Below are positions 1 through 10,800 of a stretch of 64,000 bases of DNA, one piece after another. Position 1 is the stretch's first letter, and every line of letters begins with the position of its first letter. The stretch is from Gelatoporia subvermispora B. Lineage: Eukaryota; Basidiomycota; Agaricomycetes; Polyporales; Gelatoporiaceae. The stretch spans positions 563,009 through 627,008 of the forward strand of contig KB445806.1 in NCBI GenBank assembly GCA_000320605.2, read 5' to 3'. The notes under the pieces were generated by a model. The model worked only from the letters and a program-made list of their open reading frames with translations, was not told the origin of the DNA and did no database searches. The position numbers and the translations under genes are program-made.

Positions 1-2
1 AT

Positions 3-408
3 CTTCTTGCTACCTGCGCACACCTTTTGGACATAGCAGACGACTACCACGGCACGGCACTCCAAGCCGCATGTTATGGTGGACATCGGGAGGTCGCACA
101 TCTGCTGATAGAACATGGTGCCGATGTACAGACGGAGGGCGGGTACTATGGGACCGCGCTGCAAGCCGCATCTTACAGCGGACATCTGGAGATTGTGCGA
201 CTGCTCATTGAGCATGGCGCCGATGTACAGACAAAGGGTGGGTACTATAGGACTGCGCTGCAAGCTGCATCTTACAGCGGACACCTGGAAATCGTGCGCC
301 TGCTCATTGAGCGTGGTGCCAATGTACAGATGGAGGGTGGGTGCTATGGGACTGCACTGCAAGCTGCATCTGACGGCGGACATCTGGAGGTCGTGCGCCT
401 GCTCATTG
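3..408 (+). pseudogene. NLR-A, 5' piece: ankyrin repeats, cut by KDZ-1
   Basis: The reading frame is open from the window edge. It encodes the leader LLATCAHLLDIADDYHGTAL, seen also in NLR-C (29139-31704), followed by about four 33-residue ankyrin repeats with the core TALQAASYSGHLEIVRLLIE. The start codon and the Goodbye and NACHT domains lie outside the window. At base 408 the frame stops in the middle of the codon for the E of LLIEHGA, and the following DNA is unrelated. The same codon resumes at 8412, so 409-8411 is an insertion. In the family, ankyrin arrays of STAND proteins form the sensing part. The repeats are nearly identical at DNA level, as in fungal NLRs whose repeat number shuffles. 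As it stands the gene is broken. Confidence 0.88.
401..408. repeat. Target-site duplication of KDZ-1, left copy
   Basis: The bases gCTCATTG sit at the edge of the ankyrin frame. The right copy at 8404-8411 reads cCTCATTG. Seven bases are identical and the eighth differs. An 8-bp duplication would fit what I recall of Zisupton-like elements. Confidence 0.8.
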
Positions 409-458
409 GAGGGACTTCACTTTGGCAGATGTACCCTCCCTCACTAAGCGTGAGGCAT

Positions 459-676
459 GGATGTATCCTTCCCATCGCATGAATGTAGGATGTATCCTAT
501 CGTGTCCTTTGCATGAGTGTTATCTCCGGCTCACGGATACATCTGTTCACGGATGCATCTGTTCACAGATACATCTGTTCACAGATACATCTGCCCGCGG
601 GATACATCTGCCCGCGGATGCATCTGCCGGTGACTGCATGGATACATCCGCACAGTCGAGTGGTGCGGATGTATCC
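459..676. repeat. Subterminal array of GGATRYATCY motifs
   Basis: Ten copies of the near-palindrome GGATRYATCY (first base sometimes A) start at 459, 488, 535, 551, 567, 583, 600, 616, 640 and 667. Those from 535 to 616 are spaced 16-17 bases apart, with GTTCAC or GCCCGC between them. Three further copies lie near the other end of KDZ-1, at 8305, 8345 and 8377. The placement at both ends suggests binding sites for the transposase or another element protein; that role is inferred. Confidence 0.8.
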
Positions 677-1108
677 TCACTGCGCCATGAATTAGCTCGC
701 AAAAAGCGACTGCAATGAGCCTACCTAGGACTCGAACAGCAGCCCTTCTGCGCAGAGTGATCGCATCGACACCCAGCGATGCACACCTGTTCGCTACCGC
801 ATATATATCACAGTTCACAGCCATGGTTACATGGGTCACCTCGCACATGTATCTGTCCGACGGCGTGCATCCCTCAGATTCAATTGAAGCTAGATAGATC
901 TGAGATACGTAACCAACTTTGCTTATACTATATCCCCTCGCCACTCCTCCCATCTCCTCCGCGCAAACCTTCATTTCTTCCCGTTTCCCTCGAACACATG
1001 ACTTCCCTGATACATTCTGCCTGAGTCAATGTCGTCAATGTCAGATATGCCCGTATCGCAGTATGGTTGCCACACAACTTACTGTATTTACCCTGTACCC
1101 CAAGCGCT

Positions 1109-4100
1109 TTACGGCGTCATCCAGAAGCCGCTCGTATCGATATGCCTGCCTGAGTCTAGTCGTGAGTACACCACCTCGAATTTCTCGCTAACTACACACC
1201 TCCGAGCATATGCCGCCTGTCCCTGAGACACAGCCACTGAGCTCTTGTCCGACCACCACTGGCGCCAAAATTCAAAAAAGCGAGTCATCCGTCGCATCTC
1301 TTCCTCCAAGAGCAGTTTCTCTTCCGTCCAACGCGCATATAGGGCATTGCGACGGAACCAGTGTACGCGCAACGCTATCAACTCGTAATCAGATGTGGAG
1401 ATCTCTCATAGCATTACATTCTCACCTTCCTTCAGGTAGCCAGTCAGTTCGCCATTGTCGGTCATAGCCGCCCATGAACAGTCTTCCCAGATCCACGAGG
1501 AGGCCTTACGAGTGTCGCCCAGAACACGGTCTTCATCACGGAGCGTGAAGGCTACTAGATCACAAGGGCGCAGTTCGCGCAGCTGGCAGTCCTCCGGCCT
1601 ACGAGACAGAGCTAGCACTGCCACTCGCGCTCGGCGATACACTTCTGCGGCACGTTTGATAGCCTCTCCCTTCTTCTTGACGTTCTGTAGTGCCCGCGTG
1701 GTCGCCGCCTGGCTCGCAGGCTCCTTCCGTTTCTTCTGGTTCAACGAAAACTTCGTGATGAGATGCACACGGACTTCTGACAATGCGTCCTGAGCCTGGC
1801 CTTCCCGAAGTTGACGTTCGAATTCCACCGCGGTCTTCAAACTGTCTGACTGTCCAATATCTCTCTCCAGGTCAGAGGGCAATTCAATCTGAACCGCCTT
1901 CAATGCGGCTAGCTCTTCGACTTGACTTTGGCCCAGTCGCGTTTGGCCTGGTTCATCCCTCTCGCTTGTTTGATCTTGCCCAAGGCGGTCTTCACCCCCG
2001 TTATTATCGCACGACCCAGCCTCTGACCACGCTGCGCTGACGAGCTGACGCAGGTACAAATTGCGGATCTCCCGCCAGACGTCGAGTCGACTATAGAATC
2101 GCTCGAGTCGTACTCGCAGTTCATCACTCAATGCATCGCCCGATGTGCTCTCGCCAAGGTCGCAACAAAGAGTATGTCTGTGATCTGCCATCAGCCCAAC
2201 CCCACAACGCAAGTCGAATTGCAAGAACCTACCTCAGTTCTTGCAGCTCATTTTCCTCCTGTAATACACCGATCAAGCCTTGGCGCTCAACCGTCCTGCT
2301 ACCACCAGCATGATGATTAAGGGTCGCCAGCACCTGTTTCTGCGATAGAACTAGGGGCGCTATCAGCTCGCAAACAAATGGCAATGATCGCGGCATATAA
2401 GTGCTCACCCGCCGATTGAGGCAGTTCGTACGGGTTTTTCAACGCCGTATGGGTCTTCAAGTCAACAACATTGCGCAGATAATCGCGCTCGTCCTTCTTC
2501 CAAGCTTCTAAAGACTCGCGCGCGACTTGCGACTCGAGTTTTTCCACCTCATCCCGCACATTACCGCACTCCCTCTCGGCAGCATCGTGCTTCGCGACCA
2601 GGTCACGGGCTATCTTCAATCAGATTCACTTCTCCGTGGTGGCATGACGAAGACTCACTCATTGTATGCATCCGGCGAGTGTTCATGTCTGAGTGGTGGT
2701 CGTTGACGATGTCGTGGCGATGACCGGCCGCCATTTCACGCGTACGCGCGGCCAGAGCATTCAGCACCGCCCATATCCGTTCTGGTGCCTCCCCGTCCAT
2801 CATGCCTGCCCCAGGCATCCAGTAATAGGAGAATTTGTACCGACATGAGCCCTTGTGCGCGGGCAGATGAAATTTACCAATGACGGATAATGTTTGAGGG
2901 AATTCAACGTGTGAGATTGAGCGTAGCACTCCCTGATGCTCACGGAACCAATCCATGCGCTTCGCGAACTTTTTCCGGTATTGACAATTGATGTCGTATC
3001 CTGAGATGTGCAGAGGAAGCGTCATCCATCGTTGCAGGCCCGAAATCATGGCAAAATCCACATTTGCGAATCTACGAGAGTGTCAGTTCAATTCCAGTAC
3101 CACAATCACGTCAGCCAGCTCACCTTTCGCCCTTCTGAAGGTCTACACCGCCACCAGGGAGCACGAACATATGACGTGCACAACTGAGACCAACTGTTCC
3201 TGACACACGGCCTCCATAACCACCATATCCCATTGCGCCGAATTTGTGACACGTGCTAGGCTGCACCGTCACACCAATCAGATTCTCGCATCCAGTCAAC
3301 GTCGATCAGATGATACATACCTCCTTCTCAAGGGGCCCGAGTTGTTTCTGGAATACCTTGAGATCTTGCATATCCGCGAAGTAGCCGGCGCCCTCCGAAA
3401 GGGCAAAATCCTCCGGGTCTGACGGCTTCTCTCGCTGGTTTTGATGGAAGTTTCCATCGACCGTGTGATATAATGCATCCAGGTATCTGCATCGAATTCA
3501 ATTATCTCATTCTCGAGACGAACGAATGTACTCACCTCTGATCATATCTTCGCGGCGGCGCTGCAGGGTTCATGTTGACGCCTGGCTGTGGACACGCCGG
3601 GCACAACACCGCCAGCGACCCCATCGCCATACGGCGCGCTGGCTTTTGCGCGGTACGCTTCACAGCCCGCACCCAAATAAACTCTTGCATGGTGCGGAGT
3701 AGCTCGCGATATCGGTTCTGCAGACATGTAAGTCATTCTTCCTGTTCGTAATTTGTATATCACCGTGACTCACCGGCACCTGATCTGTTTGTACATTGTC
3801 CGTCCGTCGTTGCAAATAACGATGGAAGTCTTGGGCACTCATTTGCACCTGTAGCGAGAGTAGATGGAACTCCTTCATGACGTCGATAGTGAATGCTGTC
3901 AGCGGCTTGTCCCATGTCCCCGGCCACATTCCGTTCGCGATAAGCTGAAGTGAGTCCGGTGTTCCCTCGAGCTCGTCGTCCAAGCAGGCGCAGAAGCGCA
4001 TGCGGAGCTCATGGATACCATGCGAATGAACCACCGTCAGGCGTCGTGGCTCGTCGAAGGCGACTGGACACTTGCGCCCATCATGGCCCAAGTTGAGGGT

Positions 4101-4730
4101 GAGTCCTAGATTGGCCAGAGACTCCTTATGCCAGAACCCCCGGTCCCAGACTTGCACGCCATGGAGAGAATTGTGTCGATGTTGGGAGACCAGACACGTC
4201 TGGCAGCACATAGGACCCAGGAAGCAGTCCACGCAGCGATACACCTGCTCAGCGACATTTTCGCAGCGTTCACAGCGGGTGCGAATAGGTGGCTGCTCGT
4301 CGGTCAGCCATGTATCCAATGCCCGACTAGCCCACTTCGCCACAAACTGGGCAAGGCGGCCTGAACGGGGCTGTAAGGGTGGTCAGGCTTGATCGCGCTA
4401 TTAACCAGGGTCACGACTCACCATAGTCTGCGGCTTGGGAACCTCTTCTCGAGAATCCCAGGCCTCTTCCCTGTGTCCGTCCATATTGCTGACCCCAGGA
4501 GAGTGCTGCGTGATTGGGGGGAACATCTCCGTATCCTCGACATCACCAGGTACCTGGCCAGAATTGCCGTTGTTGATCTTCTGTGCAGCCGTGTTCAACT
4601 GTCCCCATGGGGTATACCGGCGAGCAGACGGGTTGAGGGCGGACTTGGGTTTACGTGGGGAACCGGGGGGATGGTCAAACGTACCATTCAGGCGACCCTT
4701 GCTGCGCGACTTAGGATGAGGTGAACGCAT
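1109..4730 (-). CDS. KDZ-1 transposase (CxC2 + KDZ RNase H-fold)
   Basis: This is a multi-exon gene on the minus strand, starting at the ATG at 4730; an upstream in-frame TTG is not used. The N-terminal 100 residues are basic and Pro-rich. Next comes a CxC2-like zinc cluster (CERCENVAEQVYRCVDC... with further Cys and His, 4290-4150) that typifies KDZ transposases. Then come the exon with YLDALYHTVDGNF (first catalytic Asp), an exon with TVGLSCARHMF and DLQKGER, then ISGYDINCQY (second Asp) and MMDGEAPERIWA (Glu). A long coiled, Glu/Lys/Arg-rich region follows (2619-1406) and a C-terminal exon with LYARWTEEKLLLEEEMRR. Motif order and the D-D-E set match the KDZ family, and I see no stop inside the inferred exons. 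The element may therefore encode an intact transposase. Exon borders are by eye. Confidence 0.85.
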
Positions 4731-5102
4731 GTGCGCAAAGTCTGCACGGGCGTTCAATGGAAGCGCGCATTCTCGAGCGCTTGTCTGTGTGTGGCTGAGC
4801 CGTCAAACACACAGGACGTCGAGTTTCTCCTCCACTCTTACTCCTGTTCAGTTTATGAAAGGTGTAATGTAGTCGTATGGGGTGCCCCCTTCTGAAAACC
4901 AAAAAAATACCAAGTGCAGGTGAGGAGAAAGGACAGTCGAGACCCGCGATTTTACGGATGACATGATTAGCACTGGAGTCGCGGTGAGTTATCTTGTGCC
5001 AGATGTACCCCACATTCCGGCTGACACTCTGCACTCACCACTGCCCGCGTCTCCGTTCCACCTCCTTCAGCCTCAGCCCACTACATCAGCTACCTCCTAC
5101 AT
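4731..5102. promoter_or_regulatory. Divergent intergenic region inside KDZ-1
   Basis: These 372 bases separate the minus-strand transposase start (4730) from the plus-strand gene start (5103). They probably hold both promoters. I see no clear TATA box; the right part is C/T-rich before ATG 5103, as is common in basidiomycete promoters. Confidence 0.4.
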
Positions 5103-5834
5103 ATGGCCCAGTCCTCATATCAAAGGCAAGTAGGCTCTAAATATTCCCTTTCTATTTCTTATGACGAGCAGACATGCGGACGCACGTCGAGCGTATCAGA
5201 GACGATATAATGCAATTCACCGCCTCGGGCGCCGCAAAATCAGCAAAGCAGCCAGGCAAGAACTTCAGAATCGCCGTGAGGATGAGCTGCACGACTGGAC
5301 CGCGTGAGTTTGACACCTCTTACCACTGCACATAGTATTTGACTGTGTTCAGAGTCTACACGAACGAGATCATACGGAAGTCACCGCCTTATGATCCTCG
5401 CTGCCTACCATGGATGCGCCGCGCTGAAAGAGACGCCTGGAATTCTCTATCGAACATGGAAGACGAGATGCGCAATGCTCATGGCAAAGACTGGCTCGAC
5501 GCATGGTGTGCTGAGGTTGCCAGCACACTGCCGTTAATGGCTGATCAGATGCGCGGGCCTTTGCCTGAACTACCCGACTGCGCCTACCAGTGCTCTGAGG
5601 AAGAGACCCCCGAAGATGTTTTCCGTCATCACCAGCGCCGTATGATCGCCCTCCATCATCAATTCGTGAATCTCCTATGGCAGGGTGTTGAAGCCATCCA
5701 GCAAGCTACGTACGACAATGCCTTGATTGTGCAGGGCCGTTGGTAAGCCTCTTTACTGTGCGCATGCATATTTTCACTGAACCACATTCCTCAGCCCGAA
5801 AGTAACCTCAATCAAGAAATTGTACGGGGTGTGA
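5103..5834 (+). CDS. KDZ-1 accessory protein, unrecognised, basic N-terminus
   Basis: The ATG at 5103 opens a short exon, MAQSSYQR. It joins through a likely GC-AG intron (donor AG|GCAAGT, a close match to the GC-donor consensus) to RHADARRAYQRRYNAIHRLG. A GT-AG intron follows, then the main exon 5351-5744 (for example YTNEIIRKSPPYDPRCLPWM), then a short last exon ending KLYGV and TGA at 5832-5834. About 195 residues in all. The first 45 residues are strongly basic and could bind nucleic acid; the rest is acidic and Trp-rich with no motif I know. It shares an upstream region with the transposase, which suggests an element gene rather than a captured host gene. Function unknown. Confidence 0.6.
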
Positions 5835-6084
5835 TATGCATAAGGGTCTGGATTAGGTATTCTGTCGCATAATACAGTTGCTCAGCCCTGTCGTAGCACA
5901 ACGTTATCACATAAATCAACTGTGTCTCTTTGGTGTTTGTGCATGCATGCTGGCTGCTACAATCCCATGAGATTCAAAGCCGTTGTGTGCCGTTGTGGGT
6001 GGCGGTAGGTTCGATCACCTTACCGGCTGTCTAGCCGCCGCTTGATGTCTTCTCATTAACCGACAACGACATCAACCGACAACA

Positions 6085-6312
6085 ATGTCTGTGCGTGGTT
6101 GGCTCCCTGCGGAACGAGACCTCCTGCTGTCTTGCTATGGCACTGAGAAGGTATCTGATCTCATTACCTCCCGACCGCCGGGCTACATTCAGAGTGTGGT
6201 CGACATTCTCAAACGCAGATACCTCTCTGCATTTGGTCAACCTCGTCCAGCAGAAACCGAGGAAGATTTCATTGCGCGTCGCTCTCTGTACAGATCTGTT
6301 TCCTGGCGTTGA
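6085..6312 (+). pseudogene. Partial copy of the N-terminal domain of the KDZ-1 HMG-like gene
   Basis: The ATG at 6085 starts MSVRGWLPAERDLLLSCYG. It aligns by eye over about 65 residues with the start of the gene at 6883 (MAPTKWLTKESNLLLGEYTS): W-L-x-x-E-x-x-LLL-x-x-Y near the start, then PGY, then ETE(E/A)xF near the end. The frame closes at 6312 and I cannot extend it convincingly. It looks like a tandem duplicate that lost its 3' part, or a first exon whose partners have decayed. Its product, if any, is unknown. Confidence 0.5.
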
Positions 6313-6882
6313 GTACTCAGACCATTGCCAGCTGAGTCGCACAATGAATGGCTGCTTCACCGCCTGGATATTGACGAGGTGAGGCACACATGGTGACGTT
6401 CTAATTGTCGCCTGACTAATATTGTGGTGTTAGAAGATCCATGGGTGGGTCAGGCGTCAGCTGCGGCACGGCGCACGACGCACGACGCCCTAGGGTGTCA
6501 TAGGTACTGTACACCCCTGTTCTTTTCGCCACACGACTGAGACCAACGCACATTTCCAGCGATGTGCGCAGTGACACCTGCTTGGGGCAAGTGCAGCGGC
6601 TCATTGGGGTCATGACCTGTAACACCGGCATTGTAAACACCGGCATTGTAGTAGACTAAACCGTATGCTGTTCTGTATTGCAACTCGGCCGGACAGGGTC
6701 TGAAACAAAATCTAATGCGATTCTGGACAAGATTAAGTAACATAGCGTGCCCGACAGCTTGCCCGATCGAGGCGTGACGCGGCGGACGCGGCGAGGCTCC
6801 CTCAGGAAAATTGTTTTCTTCTCGCCCACATCCCTCCGGCTTGTCCTTCGTGTCACGCTCCCCTTTGAATCCCCTCTGCGAA
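6313..6882. other. Non-coding stretch inside KDZ-1
   Basis: No gene is seen. A 15-bp unit, AACACCGGCATTGTA, is repeated exactly in tandem at 6621-6635 and 6636-6650. The last 100 bases are C/T-rich and probably serve as promoter for the gene at 6883. Confidence 0.5.
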
Positions 6883-8326
6883 ATGGCCCCCACCAAATGG
6901 CTCACCAAAGAATCCAATCTGCTTCTGGGTGAATATACCAGCGAGGCAGTACGATGCGTTTTGCGCTCCGAAGTGCCTGGGTACCAACGCAAGGCTGGCA
7001 ACATGATTGCGGCTGAGTACTGCTTGAAATTCTCCGAGCCATTCGACGACGAGACGGAGGCTGAGTTCGACCTGCGCAAGGCTTCTATGAAGTCTGACCA
7101 GGGTCGCGAGAACCTTGAACGTGGCAAGGCGGAGACTCCGGAGGACTGCGAGCAACGGATCGCAGGTATCTCCAAGGTCAGTGCAAAGCACAATAGCGCC
7201 TTGTACACTACTCACAGAACAGCAGCGAATCTATAACTGGGTGAAAAATCGCAGCGAGAAGCGGCAGGCACGCCCTCCAGCTCTGATTAAACCCGAGAGG
7301 CGTGCACGTCGGATCACGGGTTGGGACATCTTCAAGCGCGAACGTGGCAGCCAAAAGACGGTCGACGACGCGGGCGGTATCAAGGCGTGGACTGCTGCCA
7401 TACATACGGAGTATCACAGCATGGACCCAGATAAGCGAGGAGAGTACGACACACGCGCAGAGCAAGAACAGAAGGAACGAGACAAGGCAGCGGAGTTGGG
7501 CGATGGATCAGCTAACCTCTCGGAGGAGGAGAGACGCGAGCTAGAGAGAATTCGTATCAAGTGAGTTAGGTACCTAGGTGCGCACGCGAGATGCTGACTA
7601 GTAGTTTCTCAGACACGTCGCACGAATTGACGCCACCGTCGCCGGCACCTTGAAAAATTGGTTGAAATTGACCGGCATGGTGTCCATCACGTTGTTTGGT
7701 TGCGTTGACCAATATGGAGAGCTACACGCTGGCATGTGAGTATCATTTTGGATCTGGGTCTGACGTGTTCGTTGACCCAATGCCTCAGCAAATGCGCGGG
7801 TGTCGATAAGGATGGCCGTACCTTCGAGCAGCGTCTCATTATTGAGAGAAACCTCTTCCGGGACCGACTTTGCAATTACTTTGAAGAGTTTGTGTTTGAT
7901 TGTTATGAAGGTGGGTCATTGTAGGCGGGTCCATCAACGGTTAGTTGATGCCATATTCTCGCAGACGATAACAGTCATAGTGGTGCCGAGCGCAAAGTGA
8001 GATGGGACGCACCCATAGGATCAACAGCCTCAACGGCTAGGAGCAGCAAGGCGGGCGTGGGGACAAAGACCGACACAAATGTATCTGCGAAGACCGACAT
8101 GAGCGCATCCGCGAAGACCGACACGGACGCGTCCGTGACGAGCGAGACGAGCACATCTGTGACGAGCGACACGAGCGCGTCCGCGACGAGCGACACGGAC
8201 ACAGCCCCCGCAGTCCCACGCACGCCTGCGAAGGCCGTTGCCTCTAGCCCAGTCTCTTCCGAGGCGACTCCAAAGCCACCTGCTGTGACCAAGAGTCGTA
8301 CGAAGGATGCATCTGCAAAACTTTAA
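6883..8326 (+). CDS. KDZ-1 cargo: divergent HMG-box-like protein
   Basis: The start is ATG 6883. Exon 1 gives an N-terminal domain with MAPTKWLTKESNLLLGEYTS. Intron 1 (from 7178) leads to an exon with YNWVKNRSEK. Next is a segment typical of a diverged HMG box: GWDIFKRER, then AWTAAIHTEYHSMDPDKRGE, then the basic, charged stretch EQEQKERDK. Three more short introns follow (near 7561, 7738 and 7911). The last exon encodes a low-complexity Ser/Thr/Asp tail with 8-residue repeats and ends TAA at 8326. Divergent HMG proteins are known companions of KDZ transposons (Iyer et al. 2014, from memory) and may bind or bend the element's DNA. The role here is inferred; the domain call rests on motif spacing only. 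Confidence 0.72.
8063..8204 (+). repeat. 24-bp minisatellite in the HMG-like gene
   Basis: About six tandem units of 24 bases encode variants of KTDTDASV/TSETSTSV. They form the Ser/Thr/Asp-rich tail of the HMG-like protein. Confidence 0.8.
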
Positions 8327-8403
8327 ACACTTGGCGGTGGTCTCGGATGCATCTTTCATGTCCTATTAGTCGGTGAGGATCCATCTCCCGAAGTGAATCT
8401 ATA

Positions 8404-8411
8404 CCTCATTG
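8404..8411. repeat. Target-site duplication of KDZ-1, right copy
   Basis: The bases cCTCATTG match 401-408 (gCTCATTG) at seven of eight positions. They mark the right border of KDZ-1. Confidence 0.8.
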
Positions 8412-9067
8412 AGCATGGCACCGATGTACAGACGGAGGGTGGGCCCTATAGGACCGCGCTGCAGGCCGCATCTGCAGGCGGACATCTGGAGATTGTGCGC
8501 CTGCTCATTGAGTATGGCGCCAATCTACAGACGGAGGGTGGGCTCTATGGGACCGCGCTGCAAGCTGCATCTTACCGTGGACATCTGGAGATCGTGCGAC
8601 TGCTCATTGAGCATGGTGCTGATGTACAGATGGAGGGTGGGCATTGTGGGACCGCGCTGCAAGCCGCATCTGCAGGCGGACATCGGGAGATTGTGTGCCT
8701 GCTCATTGAGCATGGCGCCAATGTCCAGACGGAGGGTGGGCACTATGGGACCGCGCTGCAAGCCGCATCTTACAGCGGACATCTGGAGATCGTGCGCCCC
8801 CTCATTGAGCGTGGCGCCAACATCAATGTGAAGGGTGGACACTATGGGCCAGCACTACACGCCGCATCTCGGCGTGGACATCTCAAGATCGTGCGCCTGC
8901 TCATTGAGCACGGTGCAGATGTGAAGGCACGGGACAGTGATGGAAGGACCTGCCTTCAACGTGCAATGGATGAGCCCTTCGAAGATGATTATGAAGCCAG
9001 ATATATGGTCTTTGAAGGGAAGCGTGCAATTGTTGCCTTTCTGCGGGAGCTCGGTGTGGAGTCGTAG
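8405..9067 (+). pseudogene. NLR-A, 3' piece: ankyrin repeats and C-terminus
   Basis: The frame begins at CTC ATT GAG (8405), the same codons that end the left piece. It runs through about six ankyrin repeats (TALQAASAGGHLEIVRLLIE type), then ends with CLQRAMDEPFEDDYEARYM, a short helix and RELGVES with TAG at 9065-9067. NLR-C ends in the same way, so this is the true C-terminus. Together with 3-408 it makes an uninterrupted array of about ten repeats once 409-8411 is removed. No ATG lies near the insertion, so this piece probably makes no protein by itself. Confidence 0.88.
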
Positions 9068-10800
9068 TATATGCCCTATATGTACCATTGTATATTTGCC
9101 CGTCCCGTATAAATATGACATCAGTTGTTGTTGCTCGCACTGCAACGTTACTGTATGCCTTAGCACCACTCACATCCACTCGAACAACATGTGCATGATT
9201 GCTCTCCTTGGTCCAAGAATCGTGCACTGACTTGTCGAGACGATGTTGTACCTGACCTGGCTATCTGTCGAAGAGGCCGGATGACCAGTGTCGCGTCATG
9301 CGAGCGAGACGGTCCAATTGCGAGGTTGCAGATGAATTACCCTGCTCAAATGTTTCAGACGGATCTTTAACAGGAATCTTCACAAAGGTCGAGATCCCGC
9401 CGCCCATCTTCGCGTGCCTTGCATGTGTTCCGCGCTCCTGCCGTGAGTCTGGTGTTCGGGAGGCGTCACTGAGCGCAAAATCACCAATAAAACTTCGAAA
9501 AGCGTGAAGATGGCACATTCATGGCAGCGCAATATTGTCGAACTATCCTACCACTGGGGTACGTTATCCTCGTGAGCTTCATGCCAGTCATCCCTCTACG
9601 TTTCGATCGTGTCTGACACATGTGCATACAATGAGGTCCTAGACAGAGGTGATAGGAGAAGGTATGCTGCCGGAGAACCCTCGAGCTCAAGCTCGAGAAA
9701 ATCTTGTCCTCGCCCGGGCCGCGTGCTCGCGCTGCCTACGAGAATAGTAGACAGTCTGACACAAGCAGCGAGCTTCTGCTTACCATTTGCTGACCAAGCC
9801 TCAGCTCCCTGTGCCGACTATGTCTCCTGTCCGTATATCATCTCATTTCTCGTACCTCCCGTCTACTTGTTTGTCCCAGACAGGCTCTTGCGCTACTCTG
9901 ACTCGTGGTGGCATGTGTCCCAGCCTCGCCGCGCACATCCATCTCAGCGTCACCTCTGGGCCCGCGCGCTCAACATCTTTCTAGTTTATCTCAACACCCT
10001 AGATGCCAAGATGCCCAAGAGCCGGTGCCGCGGACGTGTGGGTGTCGATCCTAACTTCATCTTCGAGAGTTGGACTCGAAGCTCTTCCAGAGAAGGAGGA
10101 CGGATGCGCTGGTGAGGTCTACACACGATGAGGGACGGTGCGGCGGGTCAAGGACGTTGTGCGGCTCAACGATGGGGTCGTTTGGCCGCTCCGAGCTGCA
10201 TGCGCCGTACGATGCGGAAATGGTTAATTACGGTAAAGCTGACGGTTACGGGCGAGCGGGGAGAGGTCCAGAGGGCTGCGCGTAAGCTCAGAATCACATG
10301 GAGATATAGCCCGCTGCGAAGGGTGGATGCAACGAGCAACGTGAAGCACAACGCATGACCCTACCGGATTCCTCCGCTGAGGTTTAGATAGATGGAGTTC
10401 CGAAGAGAGCGAAGACGCGGGGGAGAAGACATAGAGGAAGTCCCCGAGGCAGAAGAGTGCTCGAGCAAGTGGCATCATGGCAACAGTGACAGACATAGCA
10501 TGGGACGCACCCAGTCAGCGCGCGCGCTCTGATTGGTCGTCTCGCGTGTTAGCAGGACCGGCCCGGATCTCCGATGGCCGCGATCGAGACTCGCAGCGTG
10601 CAAACCGCCCGGGGCAGACGCGCTTGACCAGCCCCGCTGCGTCTGTACTGCGCTCTTTACGCTGAACATGGACATGGTCTCCGTCTCATCGATCTCCTGC
10701 TGTCTCTACGTTTGCTCCAATCGTGCCCTTCTGTCCTCATCCCTCCTGCCCTGACTGCACAAACCAGTCGTCAGTCACAATGTCCAGAAGCTGAGATAAC
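9068..10800 (+). repeat. NLR spacer block S1, copy 1
   Basis: DNA downstream of NLR-A. It matches the minus strand of 29138-27782 at high identity (including an identical 65-codon frame, 9787-9984 versus 28860-28663, apart from one residue) and 34520-35950 on the plus strand more weakly. A frame at 9609-10115 keeps the words YSDSWWH, LNTLD and RCRGR in the weaker copy too. I recognise no domain, and frames are broken elsewhere, so I treat it as decayed or non-coding. Confidence 0.7.
10531..10645 (+). repeat. Spacer module M, copy 1 (GATTGGTCGTCTCGCG...)
   Basis: A GC- and CpG-rich module of about 115 bp. It starts with an inverted CCAAT box (GATTGG) and contains GGGACCGGCCCG-like, ATCTCCGATGG and GATCGAGACTCGC segments. 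Five copies occur in the window. Confidence 0.75.

Larger units (their letters stand above)
409..8403. mobile_element. KDZ-1: KDZ DNA transposon inserted in NLR-A
   Basis: An 8-kb element lies between two duplicated CTCATTG sites in the ankyrin array of NLR-A. Its ends are imperfect inverted repeats: 414-438 reads acTTCACTTtGGcAGATG..., and the reverse complement of 8398-8375 reads aTTCACTTcGGgAGATG.... It holds a KDZ transposase on the minus strand, an unrecognised gene, a fragment and an HMG-like gene on the plus strand. No TET/JBP gene is visible in it, unlike KDZ-2 and KDZ-3. Removing 409-8411 restores the host frame exactly, so both borders are well placed. Confidence 0.88.

Noticed and set aside
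535..625. Regular short repeats that could suggest a CRISPR-like array
   Set aside because: Units are 16-17 bp without unique spacers and sit at a transposon end in a eukaryote. They are subterminal motifs.
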